This document shows positions 1 through 11,559 of a stretch of 64,000 bases of DNA, piece after piece. The position numbers and the translations under genes were made by a program. The notes below the pieces were generated by a model that worked only from the letters and a program-made list of their open reading frames with translations, had not been told where the DNA came from and searched no databases. Positions within the stretch are counted from its first letter, which is position 1. Every line of letters begins with the position of its first letter. The DNA is from Acanthopleura granulata (Eukaryota; Mollusca; Polyplacophora; Chitonida; Chitonidae): the NCBI GenBank assembly GCA_016165875.1, contig JABBOT010000030.1, forward strand, positions 558,001 to 622,000, in the 5' to 3' direction.

Positions 1-688
1 TACACGTTCTAGAGAATTAGAAGTGAGATGCTCTAGGATAATAGGAAAATGGTCACTGTAAACAAAGATCCTCATGCACTCTCCAAGAAAAATCCCGGAG
101 AAGTGATGATTCGGTGATAGTGAGATCGATAGCAGAGTAAATGCCATTACCCGGATGTAAATGAGTATTAGAACCATCATTGAAATAACACAGTTCCTCC
201 TTGGTTAAAAAATCTTCTACTACCTTGCCCTTATTATTTATGTTGTTACTTCCCCAAAAAGGGTTATGGGAATTGAAATCGCCCATTATTATGAAACGTG
301 TAGGTAACTGTTCTTTCAAATTATGTAACTGTAAAGCTGACAAAGAAGTGTTCGGCGGAATATAAACCGAACACAAAGTGACTGTCTTAGACATTGAGAC
401 ACGAACGGCCACAGCCTGAAGCTCTGTATCCAGAGCAACAGGACTGTGGATAATATTATTATTTATGAAGATAGAGGAGCCGCCTGCAGCTCGCTCTTCT
501 TCCTGACAAAATGTACTATGAAGTGAATAATTTTTGAGAGTTATTTTATCTTTGTCAGATGTCTTCAGGTGAGTTTCCTGAAGACAAAGGGCAAGAGGAT
601 TTAATGATTGGACCAGCTGTGTTATTTCAATAAAATTAACCTTAAGACCTCGACAATTCCACTGTATAATTTTGTCATATGTAGACAT
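1..688 (-). pseudogene. Non-LTR retrotransposon ORF2, endonuclease part (broken)
   Basis: This is the N-terminal apurinic-like endonuclease domain of a LINE ORF2. The reading frame starts with Met at 688 and runs leftward to a stop at 53. Visible motifs are an IIQWNCRGL start, QETHL (catalytic Glu), GDFNSHNPFWGS (catalytic Asp/Asn) and an IDLTI stretch. The final catalytic Ser-Asp-His block is present just beyond the stop, near position 45, but in another frame, so a one-base indel separates it from the rest. Reverse transcriptase would lie outside the window. The I/Nimb/Jockey group is inferred from these motifs; the family name is not certain. The frameshift marks this copy as dead. Confidence 0.85.
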
Positions 689-729
689 AACGGAGGGAGG
701 CGTATAGGCGATTTGTCTTCATGTTTGGA

Positions 730-1311
730 TCAAGGACCCTTCCTTGGCGATCGGCTGGAAGATCTCCCTGGGGCGAGTGATGCATCCATCACATCCGCAT
801 CTGATTTTGATGGGACAACGTCCTCCAACGATCCAAACCTGTTAAATGTTTGGACAGGATCTCTAGTGGCCTTAGACAGACGTTCTGTATTGCCACTCGG
901 TTTACTGGTTTTAATATTACTACTTGGAGGTGTATTTTTGGACTTGTTTTTGTCATTATGATTTTTTAGAGGACTGAGGTTCGGGTTTATCAGTTTGTTT
1001 TACATTGTTTACTGCTTTTATTTCTTGTACTGAGGTGGTCTGGGATGAACAAGAGTTCCGGACAGGTTGAGCTAAAGGTTCAAAAGAGATCGAGTTAGGT
1101 TTGTCGTTTCCAATGGGCCAAGTCAAGGAAGTTCGACAGATGTTGCAGCCCGCTTGACTACATTGACAAACATCGGTGATGTAGTAGAAACCGAGGCCAA
1201 TTTGCGGGCATCCTGATAGGAAATGTTCTTTTTAGTTTTTAAATTGATTATTTGCTTTTTCTTTTGCGATGCCTGAACCTGGGTATACCCAGCAGGAAAG
1301 ACACCAGAGAT
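730..1311 (-). pseudogene. Non-LTR retrotransposon ORF1 (gag-like) C-terminal remnant
   Basis: Directly upstream of ORF2 on the same strand, the translation gives FPAGYTQVQ, then a Lys-rich stretch, then ISYQDARKL and VNVVKRA, which resemble the C-terminal region of ORF1 proteins in I/Jockey-like elements. An in-frame stop lies near 1123. A second piece ending at 730 closes with a Ser/Arg-rich SRSPRKGP tail. It is broken and lacks its N-terminal half. The 42-base gap to the ORF2 start fits a two-ORF LINE. Confidence 0.55.
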
Positions 1312-1494
1312 TCCACATAGGGTATAGTCAAATAGATTTCCTTAATATGCACACCCCATTCCCCACCCGAGCTCCTCCATCATCCACCCAATGAAGGACG
1401 TTGCACATTAGACACGAACTACTTGATTGACCCTACAGCCACCGTCTCAAACGCAAATCCCACGAACGAAATTTAAGAAAAAATCATTTGTTCT

Positions 1495-1868
1495 CTAAAG
1501 AGTGTTTATGTAGAGAAGTTTTGGAACCACGCAGAGGCAGGCGTGGTCAGCCGATTGATCAGAGCGGGTCATCCGACCGCCCGTCTTTGGGGAAGTAAGG
1601 GCCGAAGTGGAGTGTTGGGCCTGAGGATCTCGCAAGATCAACCCGCCCTCAGCCACCAAGATGCCGTCCTTCCCCATCACGGGTCGCAATCCACGGCACA
1701 CAGGTTGCCCCTTTTAGTCGCCTTGTACGACAAGCCCGGGGAGGCTGTGGAACTATTCTCTTCACCGGAACCACACGGGAGAGCCCTAGGTTAGTCGCCT
1801 TGTATGACAAGGTTGCCTAGAGAACTGGGGCCCTATTGTTTTCACTCCCGAGAACCTCACGGGGGTTT
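1495..1868 (-). mobile_element. Probable 5' untranslated region of the same LINE
   Basis: GC-rich block, unlike the AT-rich surroundings. The sequence 'gtacaaggcgactaa' (minus strand) occurs at about 1716-1735 and again, as 'atacaaggcgactaa', at about 1792-1812. Each forms a small hairpin (CTTGT/ACAAG). GGCGACTAAAAGGGG-like blocks are, from memory, found near the 5' ends of some invertebrate LINEs, so this may be the 5' end of the minus-strand element. After 1868 the sequence returns to the receptor-cluster repeat unit ('tttggagtttgatataactg'). The stretch 1312-1494 shows nothing recognisable. Confidence 0.4.
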
Positions 1869-2324
1869 GGAGTTTGATATAACTGTGGCCATCATGGCGA
1901 CATGACTATGATGATGCATTTAAGAAGTCAGTGGAAAATGTTCAAGATGATCTAGCAATGATAAGCCAACCCTTTGTGTACTTGGGTATACCTGAGGGGA
2001 AAACATAAGAACGATTGCTCTGGTTTGTCGTGAACACTGTTACATGATGTTGTCATTTAATTGTTAGAGTGAGAGTTCAATAGCCCTACGCATAATTACG
2101 TCATTGTTTGTTGCAAGCCGGTATGTGGCATGTTAACAATGAAATTTACGCTGTTAAAGAACATTGCACGTAATATACAAACAAAATGGCGTCTTCAGAT
2201 CTTTCCTCGAGTGAACTGGCGTCAAAAAAATGCTGACTAATCTAAGAGTAAGGGCTATTCGAACAAGGCGGAAACACATCACGACATTGTCTTATCACAT
2301 GTATATGTTACATATCTTTTCTAG

Positions 2325-2384
2325 ATATTTCTCTCCCGACGGGGACAATTGCTCTTGTCGAGAATGTTTCACCACCTGTAGGAG
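2325..2384 (+). CDS. Gene A stalk exon (type 2)
   Basis: Bounded by ttttctag and gtaagt. The 60 bases (phase 1-1) start DISLPTG and end VSPPVG. It is homologous to the exon at 62689-62766 and to 23181-23258, but 18 bases shorter in its middle. Confidence 0.55.
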
Positions 2385-5300
2385 GTAAGTCATAATATCA
2401 TTGCATGGTTTCACCAAACTCGTGTGTATACAACGGGAAAATCATTTGGAGTTTAATATAACTGTGGCCAACATGGTGACATGACTATGATAATGCATTA
2501 AAGAAGTCAGTGGAAAATGTTGTGTACTGTGGTGGTACGAATAAATGAATGATTGAATGAATGATTATGGCTTAACGCCACGTCGGCAATATTTGAACCA
2601 CATTGTGCGGAGAACACGTTTGAACCAGGAAGTATTGAATGATTTTCGACGTAATGATAACATTCAAAGCCAAATAATATAGACTAACATTTTTCAAACC
2701 GGAACAAAGCACCACACCTCGGTTAAAAATCGGTGATGTTATCAGATAAAATATAAATGAATACTTTGTAAAACAACTGTGCACAAATTCGTACATTCAC
2801 AGTGCATGTGTATAAGTGGTACACAATTCGCAAATCACTGATACACAAGCCACTGTGGATGTATTGCAAAAGTTACAACAATTATGTACTGCAGATACAA
2901 TAAATTATGTGGGTGTGCATTTTTGCAGCAATAATACGTTCCACTCGTACACAGAGTACAAGACATGACCGAGTTAACCTCTGGGTGGTGTTATGTTACA
3001 AGCCGAACATGGAACAGAATATCGTTGACCTGCCCCATTCTATAATGTTCAAGATGATCTAGCAATGATAAGCCACCCCTTTGTGTGTTTGTGTGGTCGT
3101 ACACCAAGTGCTTCAGATATATCCTGTCTACATTACATACATGTTTAGCTCACCCTGCTGCATCATTCATATTCCTTTCTCTCGGCTCCGTGGTTTCCTG
3201 CACCACACATTTGAAATGTCCTTAGTTTAACGTTAAACCCCATTGGAGTATATAAATAAGACATTACTTTACATGAGGTATTATGTGGATGGCTTTTGTC
3301 ATGCAACACGCACTAAAGCTGGACAAACATTACTACGAAAAGAACATTCTGAACAATTAGGTTGAATTCAGATTCCAGTTGCGAATTTCACTTTATTTAG
3401 AACTTTCTTCATTCTCCAAAGTTCACATGTGAGGATTGGTATAGGTATGACACACGATAACATCCTTTTAGTTGAAAGGCATAGAAAGAGTAAAGGATTA
3501 GAAACATCAGGTTATTGTGCATCTCTTCAGAAGAAAAATACTGCAAAAATAGCGCAAAGTTTGTCTAAAACTTTTTAAAGAAATAAGTCTCTTCGTTTTA
3601 ACCATTTGCCGCCCATAATATGCTCTCATGAAAGATATCAGTTTGGGAACAATTCTTTGATCAATATTTATATTTCTTTGATCCTTACTTAGGTAACCCT
3701 GCAATACTCCAATACGCAGTATTTCAAAGCTGTATTTTATTATTTAAATCCTGAGTGCATCGGGAATTTTCATCCTGAATCTCACATATAGACGACGGAT
3801 TAAAACACCCGTCATACTTTTGTCAAATTTCAAGAGAATATTCAGTTCAGTGCCCCCTCTTTTTAAATAAGCAATTCCGTGAGAAAGTATGCTTTTCACA
3901 AGTTTTGCTCGAAACAGCTTTTTCTATATAGACCGAGGCTGTTGCCTATTTGTTGTTAACCGATTCTTATGTTGTTTGCTGTATTTCACAAATCATCCCA
4001 AATTGTAGACGTACCGATTTGCCATTGCCTGCAATCATTATGAAATGATCATTGAGTTTAAAATTTAATTCACTTCACGATATCTCGACCCTTCGAGGCA
4101 TCCAGCTTTGCTTGTTTGGTAGTCTTGCAGTTTGGTGCATTGCGGTTTCTTAACAAAAAAATCAGTTTACTAATTAAAAAGTATGGTGATTAACAGCCAT
4201 GGACACAAGCCCGGTATAAGTGACGTGTTTCTGTTCTTTAAAGACGAGGAAAAGGTAAGACAAAAATTGTTTGGTATTAAAATGGAATAGTTCCTTCTTC
4301 CACAAAAAGACATCGAAATACAACGAAGGTATTCATTTATTCATGACTTTAAAATATTTAAGCAGCTAATTTTTTAAAGTTAATTTTACCATGAATATAT
4401 CATATCACTGGGTTAATTTTCACAAGAGGAGTCAGATTCCATAAAGACAGAAACACCCGCGACATTATCATGTAAAAGCTGTATGTTTTCCTCCTTCTTT
4501 TCTAGATTATTCTTCTACAACAGCCCCTACAACCTCTTCCTTCACTAGTACACAGCAGCAGAATGCTGTCACGGCTGACATGGCAGGTAACTTAAACAGA
4601 CAAATGTCTTGTCAGTACTCTGGTGTATACAACGTGAAGTCACCTGGGGGTCGATTAGTGCAATAAAAAGTAATAACAAAGATTTCAATTAAAGCAACCG
4701 GACTCTTGAAAGTCACCCAGACCGGGTGTTATTTTCTGCTTTTATTATACGTTTGAGCATTTGTGGCATTTGTTCTACCGATAACTGGAGTTTTAATTTT
4801 TTGATTGGGGTATATTGTTGATTATTGAGAGAAAACTGGGTACATCGAGAAATAGCAACAGTTTCTTTCACATCAGAAACTGGCTACTCTGAGTCTGGCA
4901 TTTCGAACATGTCTTAATAAATATGACAAAACATTGAAACTTGCTGCCTTATAATGATTCTAGGTATTTTCTGATATAATTGATCTCATTGGTTTTACTT
5001 TGAAAACTTATGTACCTGAGGGAAAACACAAGAACGATTACTCTGGTTAGTCGTGAAAGGAATCTGTCTTGCTTTTACTTTTCGACACGATTACATGATG
5101 TTGTCATTTAATTGTCAGAGTGAGATTTCAATAGCCTTAAAACATAATTACGTCATTGTTTGTCGCAAAGCATGGTTGGCAAAACCGGGTTCCAGCCTCT
5201 TTGTTGTGCGAATGCAGCAGTTCCCGATAAACAGTTTGGCACAGAAACAGTTAACACGTGGAAAGTTGACAACGAAATATATGCAGTTCACATTGCAAAT

Positions 5301-8300
5301 GATATATAAACAAGAATGGCGCCTTCACACCATTGAGTTTTCCTCGAGTAAACCGGTGTCAAAAATGGTGACCTATCTATGTTTTTCACAAGTTTTGCTC
5401 GAAACAGCTTTTTCTTTATAGACCGAGGCTGTTGCCTATTTGTTGTTAACCGATTCTTATGTTGTTTGCTGTATTTCACAAATCATCCCAAATTGTAGAC
5501 GCACCGATTTGCCATTGCCTGCAATCATTATGAAATGATCCTTGAGTTTAAGATTTAATTCACTTCCCCATATGGCGACCCTTCGAGGCATCCAACTTTG
5601 CTTGTTTGTTAGTCTTGCAGTTTGGTGAATTGCGGTTTCTTAACAAAAAGATCAGTTTACTAATTAAAAAGTATGGTGATTAACAGCCTTGGATGCAAGC
5701 GCGGTATAAGTGATGTGTTTCTGTTCTTTTAAGACGAGGAAAAAGTAAGAAAAAAATTGTTTGGTATTAAAATGGAATTGTTCCTTCTGCCAGAAAAAAA
5801 CATCGAAATACACAAGCCACTGTGGATGTGTTGCAAAAGTTACAAAAATTATGTACTGCAGGTACAATAAATTATGTGGATGTGCATTTTTGCAGCAATA
5901 ATACGTACCGCTCGTACACAGAGTACAACACCTGACCGAGTTAACCTCTGGTTGATGTTATGTTACAAGCCGAACATGGAGCAGAATACCGTTGACGTGC
6001 CCCATTCTATAATGTTCAAGATGATCTAGCAGTGATAAGTCACCCCTTTGTGTGCTGGGGTGATCGTACACCAAGTGCTTCAGACATGGCCTGTCTACAC
6101 TACATACCTATTCAGCTCACCCTGCTTTGTCAACCATATTCCTTACTCTCGGCTCGTAACCCTTGGTCGCATGTCCTTAATCAGCATCCAAACCAACACG
6201 ATATACTACTAATGGTGAAATGCACATTGATAAAATAAAGGTTGCATGTTTACACCTAACCGTGAACAATGAGAAAACACCCTGTCTGGGATTAAATGGT
6301 ATGTCCTGTTGTAGACTTAACGCCTACGGTTTCAACTTCAAGGTCACCACCAACAACAACAGGGGTAAGACCTGGGCTCTTGACGTCCACTAGCGTGGCT
6401 GTTACTGAAACGAGTAAGTTCGAAATTAGTTGAACTATGATATAAATGGCACGACATGAATGTCGTCATGTGTTGTAATCAGAGCAGCAAAGATGTGTTT
6501 TTCCTTTCCGGTACATTCTAAGCTGAAAGCTTTGTATTGAAAATGGATGTTTATTATCTGTAATTGACTAGAAAGTAGCAATGTGTGTAAGCAAACTGGC
6601 TGCAAACTTGATTTGTTAAGTGTTACATATTACATCGTTTGGACTTTTTTCTGTACTGTAAAGCTGAGATCGTGGTTCATTGCCGTCGATGAAACCCTTT
6701 CTATGAAATATAAAATGGACATGCTGATTTTTGAAAGCACAATTCCTGGTGTCCATGTAATCCGTTATGTGTTGAGTTTTATGATACCATGATTTTACAT
6801 TGGTTATCTTAGTAGTGCAATTCTCTGTGTGTACATGTATCTTTCCCTGTAACGATAGTTTTCCTTTGTTTTTTTTTTGTTCTTGTGTTTTGATTTTTTC
6901 ATTTTTTTCGTTGCATTTTTTCCCCTGTAACTGAATTCAGTTCTATTTGCTTATTTTTACGATCTTCTCTTTGCGAGCTTAAAGTACTCATTAAAATGGC
7001 ACAAGTAGCGTGTAAGCGACAATAATCGAGTTCAATTCCATCCATGTCAAACGATACAAACATCTTTCTTAAAGCCCACCAGAGAATGAAATAATAAAAA
7101 CAAACCCATTTAATTTCACTATTTAAAAGTGTAAAATAAGGTAGGCATACCTTGACATGATTTGGACCGTCCCTTGGGACGATTATTTCATTATGTTTTC
7201 TCCAATGCTGGATGTTTAGAATTCTAAGGCTGCTTAAGCATTTCACAACAAAGTCTTCAGCCCCGATATGACTTTCACACCCAAAAGCATGACTAAAAGC
7301 TGAAAGCACTTATTACGGCGTTCATATGCACAGAGAAATTTCGTTGTAGTGTTACCCTACTTTCATGATGTTTGAGAGTTTTCCAGCGCCCTGTTTACAT
7401 TGTTTCAGATTCAGATTCTACATCTCTCATCATTGGAGTTGCGATAGGATTTGGATCAGCCCTTTTTTTGTCTGTCATTATTATTCCTGTGCTTTGTATC
7501 ATGTGAGTAGAAAACAAATCACATTTTAAACCAACATAATTTATCAAAATATTTATAATTTATTTATAAAATGGCCTTATTTCTAAATTTATCCTAAATG
7601 TTAGTCGATTCCATCAATCCATTTCTGACTTCATTCAAAACTGAGTACTCGGCACATTGCTTAGTATTTTGGGCTATAAAACCTGAAATTTTGACCTAGT
7701 TGTCTTAGGTCAACATTTATTAGTTGGTATCGTATTTCAGAAACGTGTTTCAAATTTTGACTTAAAAATAAGTCACTAACGACCGTGGACTCGGCCCTTG
7801 AGCTTGTCCTACGCCGTCCTTCACATGTACTACGTCACCCATCGTGTTAAAAGTATTTAAAGTGCAAACGATTGCAAGACATTACACTTCGGCATTATTC
7901 AAAGAAGAAATTTGCAGAAAGTTACTATTAAAAGATTTCCTTCCATAACTTTATCCTAGAATATCAGAAATATATTAATGAAATCCTCTCCAAGTGTCGA
8001 CACTCAAGCCTGTATATTGATATGATTGCCACAATTATGCTACAGTATGATTTGTCTTACGCGTATGAGGATGTTATGTAGCCACTGACCTTGGGCCAGG
8101 ATGCTCAAAATATTTCCGTCTCTTTACTTGTCACATAGGAATACACTATTCTTGGTATTCAGTAGTTTGCAAAGCATTCGTGGCTATCATTTGTGACTGA
8201 ATGGCGTGATGTTGTCAGCCTACAGCCAATGATATTGATCGATTCTATGTTGGTTTTTCAGAAAAATGCCCCAAAATAATTTTGTTTGTTTGCATTATAC

Positions 8301-9632
8301 TCTGGAATAAGACTTTTCAACAACACTTTTCAAAAACGCTCTTCACTTCCGTAGTGTGGTTCTCTCCTTTAAATCGAGTGTGTGTGGGGTGGGAGTGTGT
8401 GTAGGGTGGGGTTGGGTGGGGTTGGGTGCGTTTGGGTGGGATGGTTTTGATGAATATTGGAGTGCCTCTTACCAATGCAGTTGGTGTGAGTTCAAATTCA
8501 GTGCTGGCTTGCTGCCTCTGGAATCGTACGTGTGGAGGTCTGCCAGCAGTCTGCGGATGGTCGTGGGGTTTGACAGGGTTCCTCCCACCATTGTGCCAGC
8601 CGCCATCCTATCAATGAGATGTATCAATCAATCAATAAATAGGACAATAATGCCAAGGTGACCAAATCCAATCCATTTGGATAGGCTGCGGCTTTGAGTC
8701 AGGAGGTTGGTGATATATCTGTCTACGGGTGTTGGTTTATTCCTGGCACTCCATTATCGTATGCCTGGGAGAAAAAACTAAGCAATATAAATCCGGCAAA
8801 AACCAAACCAATGAGTTATGGGAAGTTCTGCTTGGGGTAATTCTATGCCTGTGATGTCTAATAAGTTGCATTTTACACCACTGCATCTTTTTTGCATAAA
8901 TTCACTTAACCCATGGAATTGTTATTTCCTCACATGAGCAGTTAGAATAAAACTCTGGCTGAGGTTAATTGAAAAGAGCCCGGATTTCACCGGTAACGTG
9001 TGACCGTTAGTCATCTATCACACAGTCGTCGGTGCTATGGTTTTACTCTCTGTGCTGTAGTCTTTTACATGTGGCCGGATTTCAGTGAGCAACTACCACT
9101 CTGTCGGCATTCATCTGGCTTTACTATCTGCATGCTGTAGTCTTTTATATTATGTCTGTAGTGTAGATGTGTGAGGTTTAAAAGCCAGCTATTTCAGACA
9201 CGTTAGCTTTTCCAAACAGCAGTAAAGCTGGCTTGGTCATGTCGGCCGATTAAGGGGTTTTTATCTCCACAACTTATTCAGCTGCATCGCGTGAGACGGA
9301 AATCTTGAGCTCTCGTTTACTTTGCACATAAACATTGATGGCCCTTATTTATGTAAAAAAATTATTCAAACACCTTTTAAACCCGATTTAAATATTTTAA
9401 ATACAGGAGACGCCGACGTTCAAGGGCAAAGAATCAAAATGAAGCTGCCGGACAAAATGCACATCCCAGTGAGGTCGGTGTGGCTTCTGCACAACGGCGG
9501 ACCAGCATGAGCGACCTTTACAGCCAGATCCACACACAGGACGTAACAGAGACAAATGTGTACCTGGCTCTAAACCATGATGCAATATATGTTAATGGCC
9601 AACAAAACAAACAGCTAGAATATGGTGTGTAG
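2325..9632 (+). CDS. Receptor gene A, 3' part: stalk, transmembrane and ITAM-like tail
   Basis: Gene model joining exons 2325-2384, 4506-4586, 6315-6413, 7409-7502 and 9407-9632. All joins keep one open frame: phase 1 for the three stalk exons, phase 1 to 2 for the transmembrane exon, phase 2 into the tail. The product has a Ser/Thr/Pro-rich, probably O-glycosylated stalk, one membrane helix, an Arg-rich stop-transfer and a 74-residue cytoplasmic tail with YSQI and YLAL spaced 10 residues apart. The signal peptide and cysteine-rich exons lie left of the window or were lost where the LINE sits at 1-1868. The stalk exons match genes B and C, whereas the membrane and tail exons match gene D, so A is a hybrid type. 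No transcript evidence is available; the exact exon set is inferred from splice sites, phase and paralogue conservation. Confidence 0.65.
2540..2790 (-). mobile_element. LINE 3'-end fragment
   Basis: Begins on the plus strand with a GAATGAATGA-type simple tail, then 'ggcttaacgcc' and 'tcggcaatat', the same 3' sequence that borders the RNase H-bearing LINE at 62840-62960. It is shared with 23408-23640, so the insertion predates that duplication. Confidence 0.5.
4506..4586 (+). CDS. Gene A stalk exon (type 1)
   Basis: Acceptor tctag, donor gtaact; 81 bases, phase 1-1. Encodes a 27-residue Ser/Thr/Gln-rich segment beginning DYSSTTAPTTSS and ending ADMA. It is nearly identical to the exon at 22202-22282 in gene B. 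Confidence 0.7.
6315..6413 (+). CDS. Gene A stalk exon (type 3)
   Basis: Acceptor gttgtag, donor gtaagt; 99 bases, phase 1-1. Encodes a Thr/Ser/Pro-rich segment beginning DLTPTVSTSRSPPTTTG. It is homologous to 46409-46513 in gene D. Mucin-like composition suggests an extended O-glycosylated stalk next to the membrane. Confidence 0.7.
7409..7502 (+). CDS. Gene A transmembrane exon
   Basis: Acceptor tttcag, donor gtgagt; 94 bases, phase 1 in and 2 out. Encodes DSDSTSLIIG followed by a hydrophobic helix rich in Ile, Leu, Val, Phe and Gly, ending VLCI. The split codon AT|G joins to the Arg-rich start of the next exon, giving a type I topology. Paralogue at 46974-47061. Confidence 0.75.
7720..8500. 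other. Sequence in gene A intron absent from the gene D copy; G-rich tract
   Basis: Comparing the introns after the membrane exons, this block of about 0.8 kb has no counterpart near 47265-47290. It contains a G-rich, GT-rich tract at 8388-8445 (repeated TGGGGTTGGGTGGGG-like runs) that could form a G-quadruplex. No coding signal is seen. Confidence 0.4.
8527..8640 (+). repeat. SINE fragment (dominant tRNA-derived family)
   Basis: Partial body: ggtctgccagcagtctgcgg, tcctcccacc and a final aatcaatcaataaata. The same insertion is at 47305-47405. Confidence 0.6.
8840..9170. repeat. Unclassified dispersed repeat, copy 1
   Basis: Contains 'gtgatgtctaataagttgca', 'ggatttcaccggtaacgtg' and 'gctgtagtcttttat'. 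Related copies lie at about 14050-14330, 43590-43870, 47590-47860 and 54110-54400. It has no ORF and no obvious terminal repeats. It may be a non-autonomous element. Confidence 0.5.
9407..9632 (+). CDS. Gene A cytoplasmic tail exon (ITAM-like) and stop
   Basis: Acceptor aatacag, phase 2, stop TAG at 9630-9632. Encodes a 74-residue tail starting RRRRSRAKNQ. Tyr38 sits in DLYSQI and Tyr52 in NVYLAL, giving YxxI-x10-YxxL, within the 6-12 spacing of ITAMs. Tyr61 (AIYVNG) fits the pYxN rule for Grb2-type SH2 domains. In known receptors such tyrosines are phosphorylated by Src-family kinases and bind SH2 proteins; that role is inferred here. The gene D tail (48203-48401) conserves these three tyrosines. 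Confidence 0.8.
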
Positions 9633-9717
9633 GTAATGGACTAATTGTGAATGCAAAGATCAAGACTCTGAAATATGTTCATATACAATATCCAGGTTTT
9701 ATGTAACTTGTTTATTT

Positions 9718-9850
9718 TTTCTGTTTGATTCGTGTTTTATGCCGTACTCAAAAATATTTCACGTATACACCGGAGGCCAGAGTTACTGTGGGTGGAAACC
9801 GGGCAGAGCCCGGGGGAAACCCAGGACATGATTCCAACATGCATGTAAAA
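9718..9850 (-). repeat. SINE fragment (dominant family)
   Basis: On the plus strand: gattcgtgttttatgccgta, ggaggccag, ggaaaccgggcagagcccgg. It lies in the 3' flank of gene A; the same insertion is at 48512-48650. Confidence 0.65.
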
Positions 9851-9949
9851 TGTAGTACCAGTTGTAAGGCTTGATGTCATTTATTAAGTGAAATGTTCTT
9901 AAATACCCCATAAAACACCAATCAAATAAAGGAATAAATATATTTTTTT

Positions 9950-10105
9950 CATTTATTTGATTAGTATTTTCCGCCGTTTCATTTATTTCAATTATACGAC
10001 AGTGGCCAGCATTATGGTGGGAAGAAACCGGTCAGGGCCCGGGAAAAACCCACGACCATCCGCAGGCTCTTGGCCCACCTTCGGAGAGGAAGCCAGTGTG
10101 AGCTG
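9950..10105 (-). repeat. SINE fragment (dominant family)
   Basis: On the plus strand: tttatttgattagtatttt, ggccagcattatggtggga, acccacgaccatccgcagg. Same insertion at 48745-48905. Confidence 0.7.
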
Positions 10106-10823
10106 GGGTTTTATGTAATCTAGTGAATGAAGCAGAACGTTACACCTGTGTTGTCTTAATAGAACACTATGCAATCGGTTATTCTACATGTACTATTGAT
10201 TTTCTGTCATTGTAAGGATTGACAATAATACAATATGGTGTTCGAAGCATTGAAGTCTACACAGGTATCTCCCTCCGGCATCCTTGTTACCGTTTGTCAT
10301 TTCTTCTTCAAGGCGTCTAAATTCTGTTCAAATTATATACATTTATATACATAGACACCGTAACGGTAACTTTAATAAAGAAAGTGCTTTTGATGAATTC
10401 GACTTTAAATTATTTTTTACCTGTTAACGGACTGAGCTGTGTTCTGGGTATCGGTACTTCGCTGTCTACTTGCATATGGTCATGACCAGTTCAAATATTT
10501 ACTTATACAACTGATTAACGTGAACCACTCTCACACTGATCGATAGATGGACTGAGTGAGTGACTGGCGGTTAACTCCATGCTCAAGAATTCTTCATTTA
10601 CATGACTGCGGTCTCTTTTAAATAAATGGAGGACACGAGGAGTATACAGGGTGAACCACTAATCTCTGGCAGATATCTGACAAACCTTTTGACATAATGT
10701 CCAAAACGTCTGACACAGCTGGATTCCAAGACCCGACTTTAATGGGCAATGGTTTTATGGTCCCAGCTAACCAGAGCCTCATTAAATCATCTGAGCCAGT
10801 GATACAGCAGTTGTGATAGGCTC

Positions 10824-11045
10824 TTTATTTATTTATGTATTTGACTGCCTTTTTATCACTTTTTTCCCGTACTCAGTATAATATTATTATAATACATGTA
10901 AAATATTTCACTTATACCACGGCTACCAGCATTATGGTGAGAAGAACGATCTTCCGCAGGCTGCTGGTAGACCTTCCCACGCACGACCGGAGAGGATGCC
11001 ACGGTGACTTGGGCTTGAACTCACAGCGATCATGCATGTCATGCA
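10824..11045 (-). repeat. SINE fragment (dominant family), internally expanded
   Basis: On the plus strand: cagcattatggtgagaag, cttcccacgcacgaccgga, gaactcacagcgatcatgc. Only the last part is left in the duplicate at 49285-49355. Confidence 0.6.
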
Positions 11046-11559
11046 CCGTTAAGTTGGTGCTATTTAAGCCATTGTATGACCTGTTGAAATAAAGCCGTTT
11101 ACACTACTGACTGGAATTCAAGCATTGTAATGTATGACCAGTTGGAATTAAACCTTCACACTACTCACTAAAATTTAAGCATTTGAATATATGAACACTT
11201 GGAATAGATCCTCCACTGAAACTAACAAACCGCAACAGCTTAAACGGCTGCTGATCATTGTAAAGGTGACATCGTTTAGTCTTACATGATAATTGTTGTT
11301 TGTCACTGGTCTTCAAGCAGTATATATTTGAGGTCGTTCTGGATGTGGAAATCTGTGTGTCACAAGTGCTGACAGTTGTTCAGTTATTTGACAAAGGTCT
11401 GTTGTTTTGCACACGGTTTCTTATGCCTATAAGACTGACAACCACCGTGACCAAATCCCAGAGTACAACCTTACAAACCAATGAAACAAATAGGCGTATT
11501 GTAAATTTTAATATGATTCAATACAGAATATTAAAAAATTAATTAATCCTTTCGCCTCA

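Noticed and set aside
6899..7309. A 136-codon minus-strand open frame
   Set aside because: Overlaps an intron of gene A; no domain, AT-rich low-complexity start, and the matching gene D intron does not preserve it.
10808..11092. Open frame of 85 codons before gene B
   Set aside because: It runs through a SINE and is not preserved in the duplicate.
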